From assembly GCA_038229135.1 (NCBI GenBank), contig JBBROS010000001.1, positions 169,003-233,002 of the forward strand: 64,000 bases of DNA. Reading direction: 5' to 3'. This document shows, piece by piece, positions 60,919-64,000 of the stretch. The stretch is from JBBROS01 sp038229135. GTDB lineage: Bacteria > Pseudomonadota > Alphaproteobacteria > Acetobacterales > Acetobacteraceae. Position numbers and translations under genes: made by a program. Positions within the stretch are counted from its first letter, which is position 1; every line of letters starts with the position of its first letter. The notes under the pieces were generated by a model. The model had not been told where the DNA came from, did no database searches, and was given only the letters and a program-made list of their open reading frames with translations.

Positions 60919-61342
60919 CCGGAAATCGTAGGGGCGACGTTATGAATGCCGGCTTAACGGTGGCGCGGGTTCGCCCGTCCGCCAGTCGGGTGAGGGCAAT
61001 GTGGCAGGGCATGGACATGACCCGCCTCACCGACTGGACGAGGCAGAGGTGCGGCGGCGACTCTCGGCGTGCGGCCCGGAGAGGCTACGATCTCGATCGC
61101 ACGTCGTCCCTCGACCGCCGCTATCGCCAACGCAGGGCTATGATGGCTTCGCTGGTGCTAGCCTCTTACGCGAGGATGACACCACACGACAGCGGGTCCA
61201 GCGACGCGAGCATTCCGGCGTCCGCCGGTTTTGCCCGCAGCGCTGAGCCTTCCGGCAGCAGAGGCTGGCGCTCGGTTAACTCGCCTGACGGCCACAGCCG
61301 CTGCTTACGCTTTCGCACTCGAGCAACCGCATCGCTTCGGCG
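60919..61342. other. Intergenic stretch with a urtE-like fragment
   Basis: A 424-base gap with no convincing gene; short open frames lack family resemblance. It contains 34 bases nearly identical to the 3' end of urtE at 61034-61067 (separate entry). No terminator-like hairpin with a T run is evident. Confidence 0.6.
61034..61067 (+). pseudogene. Fragment resembling the 3' end of urtE
   Basis: 31 of 34 bases match 56174-56207, which codes LDEAEVRRRLS at the urtE C-terminus; the three differences leave the coded peptide unchanged. A shared GGCTACG follows in both places. No more of urtE is visible here, so it is a duplicated or recombined scrap. Confidence 0.5.
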
Positions 61343-62089
61343 TCACGCTCGCCGGCGCGCAACCGCGAGCCCCAGCAACCCCAGACCCACCATTGCAAGT
61401 GACGCCGGTTCGGGCACTGCGGTGGCTGCCGTCTCGAAGTTGAACTGCGTGCTGCTCTCCGTAGTGGCGAATACCACGTTATCGGCAAAGGCATGGTAGC
61501 CGCCCCCGGCAGAACTGCCGACCCCTACGCTGATCGCCGACACGAAGGCGTTTGGTCCATAGGCGCTCTTCCAATCCGCAATCGTCTGGTTGACCTGGCT
61601 GCCGCCCGACAACGTCACGCCAGCACCGCTTTTGAACTGGTAGAAGAAGTCGCTGAACGTCGTCGAATACCAGGTATCCTTGAGCTCGCTGCCATAGACC
61701 CCGTTATAGGCGCCTTCCCAGATAAGCTCGCTACGCTGCGCGCCATCCTGCACATACAGGCGCAGCGCCGGGGTGTAGTCGGGGTTCAGCAGCGCCACGC
61801 TGTTCGCAGCCACGCGCCAGTCGAACGATAGGCCCAGCACCGTGCTCAACGCGCCGAAGTTGGTACTCGCCGTGAACTGATTGCCGTTGATGAACCGCGT
61901 GCGATCGCCAAAGAGCTCTACGGAGCCGTTGCCATCGCGGGCCACTGTTCCGGTGATGGAGCTGGACCCGCCACCGCCGTTCTCTCCAGCGGGATTGGCC
62001 CATGAACCCCCGGGAGTAATTGTTACTGCATGGGCGCTACTCACCGTTGCGCAGAGAACAGTACAAAGGATCAATGCATGACGAAGCAT
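61343..62089 (-). CDS. PEP-CTERM sorting-domain protein
   Basis: 248 residues. A signal peptide (MLRHALILCTVLCATVSSAHA) precedes an exported domain with WANPAGENGGGGSSS and many Ser/Asn/Gly, and the C-terminus VPEPASLAMVGLGLLGLAVARRRA is a clear PEP-CTERM signal. Such proteins are processed by an exosortase and often contribute to exopolymer or floc formation. The ATG at 62089 places the signal peptide at the start; the frame from 62164 adds unlikely residues. Composition is less GC-rich than its neighbours. Confidence 0.88.
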   Translation of the reverse strand: MLRHALILCTVLCATVSSAHAVTITPGGSWANPAGENGGGGSSSITGTVARDGNGSVELFGDRTRFINGNQFTASTNFGALSTVLGLSFDWRVAANSVALLNPDYTPALRLYVQDGAQRSELIWEGAYNGVYGSELKDTWYSTTFSDFFYQFKSGAGVTLSGGSQVNQTIADWKSAYGPNAFVSAISVGVGSSAGGGYHAFADNVVFATTESSTQFNFETAATAVPEPASLAMVGLGLLGLAVARRRA

Positions 62090-62461
62090 AACTCGTAACT
62101 CCACTGCTGGACAACATGTTGGAACGGTGTCCAAACCAAAACATACCATTACCAAGCTCGACAAAACAAGCTGTTATCCCAGAGGTATTACGATTTTTTC
62201 ACGCACGCTGCTGCGACGAGAAGGCGGCGCAGACGGCCACAGCCGCATCGGCAAGACCGTGCGCTCGACGCCTCTGCTTCCGGCGACATCCCGCTCAACG
62301 ATCCCCGGCTGTTCGCGGGCTGGTGAAGGCGTGCACCAGCCTCCCCCGACGCGCGCGACAGAACAGCATGGAGGCCGACTTACGACAGGGCGCGTCTACG
62401 CCACTGCAGAGGGCAAACGCCCATCCAATCTGGCGCGCCCGTAAGTCCCGCTAACACCCCC
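62090..62461. other. Intergenic stretch, locally AT-richer
   Basis: 372 bases without a supported gene. The first 120 bases are markedly AT-richer than the rest of the window (runs such as GATTTTTTCACG near 62190), suggesting promoter sequence for the PEP-CTERM gene or foreign DNA. Short open frames have no recognisable product. Confidence 0.5.
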
Positions 62462-64000
62462 CTACGCCACCCACAGCCACACCCAACTCTCCCCGAGAAC
62501 CCCACGTTCCCCGAAGAGCCGGCACCGCAGATTTGCCAGCGCCGCCCCGCCGGGGTCGAAATCCAGGCTCACCCGCCAACCCCCTTCCCCGTTCGGCCCC
62601 GCGAACCCGACCGCAAGCACCCCCGCGCTCGCATGCAGCTCCACCCGCGTCTTCGACTCCTCGTTCAAGCCCCGAAGCGCATCGCCCGTGTAGTCCAGAA
62701 CGAACGCCCGCGTGCCGGGCGTCGTGCCCGCGCCCGTGCGCATGACCGTCACCTGCGCGAGCACGGGGTCCGCCTGCGGCTCGGCGCCCCAATGCAGCCT
62801 GTAGGTGGCGTCCACGCGCACCTTCGCCCGCAACGGGGCGGCCGGGCGCCAGAACGCCACGATGTTGTCCGCATACTCGCTGTCGGTCGGGAGCTCCACC
62901 AGGGTCACGGCCCCCGTGCCCCACGCCCCCACCGGCTCCACCCAGGCGCTCGGGCGGCGCTGATACAGCACCTGCAGGTCCCCGTAATCCGCAAACGCCC
63001 GACGCCGCTGCGGCAGCCCGTAGCCACGCGGCGTCTCGTCCTGCAGCGCGCTGGCCTGCACCGCCACCGGGTTGGACAACGGCCGCCACAGCCGCTCCTC
63101 CCGCCCCGTCAGCACTGCCAGCCCGTCGCTGTCGTGCACGGCCGTCCGCCAGTCATCCGCGCGCGCCGCGTGCGGGCCGGCACGGTCCCGCGGGCTGAAG
63201 AAATACATGCTCGTCAGCGGCGCCAGGCCCACATCCGCAATGTCGACCCTCGGGAACAGCGTCGCCTGCACGTCCATCACCGTCGTCTCGCCGGGCCGCA
63301 CGCTGAAGCGGAACGCCCCCGTGCAGCTCTGGCTGTCCAGCAGCGCGTGCAGCACCAGCACCGGGGAGCCGGGCGCCGGCCGCTCGAGCCAGAAGGCCCG
63401 GAACCGCGGAAACTCCTCCGGGGTGCCCCGCCCCGTCCCGATCGCCAGCCCCCGCGCCGACTGCCCATAGAGCTGCCCGCGCCCTACGGCCCGGAAGTAG
63501 CTCGCCCCCAGGAACACCAGGAACTCGTCCATCGAGTCTGGCCGGTTGATCGGCGCGTGCACCCGTATGCCGGCAAACCCGTCCGGCACCGCGCCCGCAC
63601 CGCCTGAGGCAGCCCCGCCCTCCGCCTCGAACATGCCCGGCCCCGGCAGCACGGGGGCAGCCTGCCCATCCCGCACCTCGAACACCTCGACCGCCTCCTT
63701 GTAGAGGAACCCCCGCGGGAAGAACGCGACCTCGAAGGGCAGTCCCTGCCCGTGCCACAGCGCCCGCTCCTGCCGGAAGGCGATGCCGCGATACTGGTCG
63801 TAGCTCATCCCTGCGAGCGCCGGCGGCAGCGTCGTGTCCGGCGCCACGTAGGGCCGCGCCGCCAGGGCCTGCGCCCGGTTCAGCACCACGCCGGGCCCGA
63901 ACGGCGTCCGCGCCGGACCCTGTGCCGAAGCGGGTGCTCCCACGAGCAAGGCTGCTCCCGCCACCACCCCCCCCGCCACCACCCCCCCCGCCACCACCCC
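62462..64000 (-). CDS. Periplasmic glucan biosynthesis protein OpgG/OpgD family, 5' part cut off
   Basis: At least 511 residues; the reading frame remains open to the window edge, so the true start is outside or near 63997. Conserved segments include FLYKEAVEVFEVRDG, LGASYFRAVGRGQLYGQSARGLAI and FFSPRDRAGPH, typical of MdoG/MdoD proteins that build osmoregulated periplasmic glucans. The visible N-terminus is a Gly/Val/Ala-rich signal-like segment made of 15-base repeats. OpgG versus OpgD cannot be settled here. Confidence 0.9.
   Translation of the reverse strand, partial: GVVAGGVVAGGVVAGAALLVGAPASAQGPARTPFGPGVVLNRAQALAARPYVAPDTTLPPALAGMSYDQYRGIAFRQERALWHGQGLPFEVAFFPRGFLYKEAVEVFEVRDGQAAPVLPGPGMFEAEGGAASGGAGAVPDGFAGIRVHAPINRPDSMDEFLVFLGASYFRAVGRGQLYGQSARGLAIGTGRGTPEEFPRFRAFWLERPAPGSPVLVLHALLDSQSCTGAFRFSVRPGETTVMDVQATLFPRVDIADVGLAPLTSMYFFSPRDRAGPHAARADDWRTAVHDSDGLAVLTGREERLWRPLSNPVAVQASALQDETPRGYGLPQRRRAFADYGDLQVLYQRRPSAWVEPVGAWGTGAVTLVELPTDSEYADNIVAFWRPAAPLRAKVRVDATYRLHWGAEPQADPVLAQVTVMRTGAGTTPGTRAFVLDYTGDALRGLNEESKTRVELHASAGVLAVGFAGPNGEGGWRVSLDFDPGGAALANLRCRLFGERGVLGESWVWLWVA
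63961..64000. repeat. 15-base tandem repeat in the OpgG signal region
   Basis: The unit CCACCACCCCCCCCG occurs 2.7 times up to the window edge and may continue beyond it. On the minus strand it codes a five-residue repeat (VVAGG-type). Because 15 is a multiple of three, copy-number changes would lengthen the signal segment without breaking the frame. Confidence 0.85.

Noticed and set aside
61001..61499. Short plus-strand frames between the EAL and PEP-CTERM genes
   Set aside because: No motif, and they overlap the antisense of a better-supported PEP-CTERM gene or the urtE-like scrap.
62116..62454. Overlapping 105-112 residue frames upstream of the PEP-CTERM gene
   Set aside because: Composition is unlike a coding region here, no ribosome-binding site or family resemblance.
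1..64000. CRISPR arrays, tRNA or rRNA genes, insertion sequences
   Set aside because: No regularly spaced repeats, no tRNA-like cloverleaf sequence, and no transposase motif or terminal-repeat pair were recognised by eye.

Overview
The window is a high-GC alphaproteobacterial chromosome segment holding most of a photosynthesis gene cluster (PGC) for a purple bacterium with a type-II reaction centre. It encodes bacteriochlorophyll a synthesis, LH1, the reaction centre with a tetraheme cytochrome, and spirilloxanthin/spheroidene-type carotenoid enzymes. Gene order, the HiPIP gene, pufC and PEP-CTERM proteins would fit an Acetobacteraceae/Rhodospirillales member; this placement is inference, not proof. 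The ring cyclase is the oxygen-dependent AcsF. No bchE, bchI, bchD, crtI, crtA or puc genes are present, so the pathway must be completed from other loci.

Layout. 1-736: the end of a response-regulator gene and a CBS-domain gene. 793-8647 (minus): tspO-hemC-tspO, bchP, an ORF428-type PucC-family gene, bchG, then the regulators ppsR and ppaA/aerR. 8914-24403 (plus): bchF-N-B-H-L-M-lhaA-puhA-puhB-puhC-orf104-acsF-puhE-hemA, almost all coupled by ATGA-type overlaps, followed by a HiPIP gene (24560). 24888-36617 (minus): a two-domain cytochrome c, pufC-M-L-A-B, bchZ-Y-X-C, crtF, crtE. 36726-39187 (plus): crtD-crtC. 39304-46402: a PEP-CTERM GDSL hydrolase, crtB with a tiny membrane ORF, a secreted unknown, gor, gabD and cbtB-cbtA. 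46443-50390: a broken VOC gene, a TetR regulator, and two FemAB/BioF2-like acyltransferase-fold genes around a YdcF gene. 50534-56212 (plus): a urea ABC transporter urtABCDE behind a clear sigma-54 promoter, interrupted by two copies of a palindromic repeat. 56218-60918 (minus): a broken receiver gene, a hybrid histidine kinase and a receiver-EAL protein. 61343-64000 (minus): a PEP-CTERM protein and a glucan biosynthesis gene cut by the window edge.

How it works together. HemA and HemC feed tetrapyrrole synthesis. BchH starts the Mg branch, then BchM, AcsF, BchLNB, BchF, BchXYZ, BchC, BchG and BchP finish bacteriochlorophyll. PuhA/B/C/E and LhaA assemble the complexes. PufC, the HiPIP and the two-domain cytochrome c are candidate electron donors to the reaction centre. 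PpsR and the B12-binding PpaA/AerR are the likely regulators. TGT-N12-ACA PpsR boxes lie upstream of bchC, crtE/crtD and crtB, and a degenerate one upstream of bchF.

The most notable observations are: five TGTCA/TGACA half-sites spaced exactly 13 bp in the crtE-crtD gap; several genes (crtD, crtC, urtB, one tspO) without an ATG/GTG/TTG start where homology begins; a PpsR with no cysteine in its DNA-binding region; two tspO genes bracketing hemC; and repeat elements inside the urt operon.
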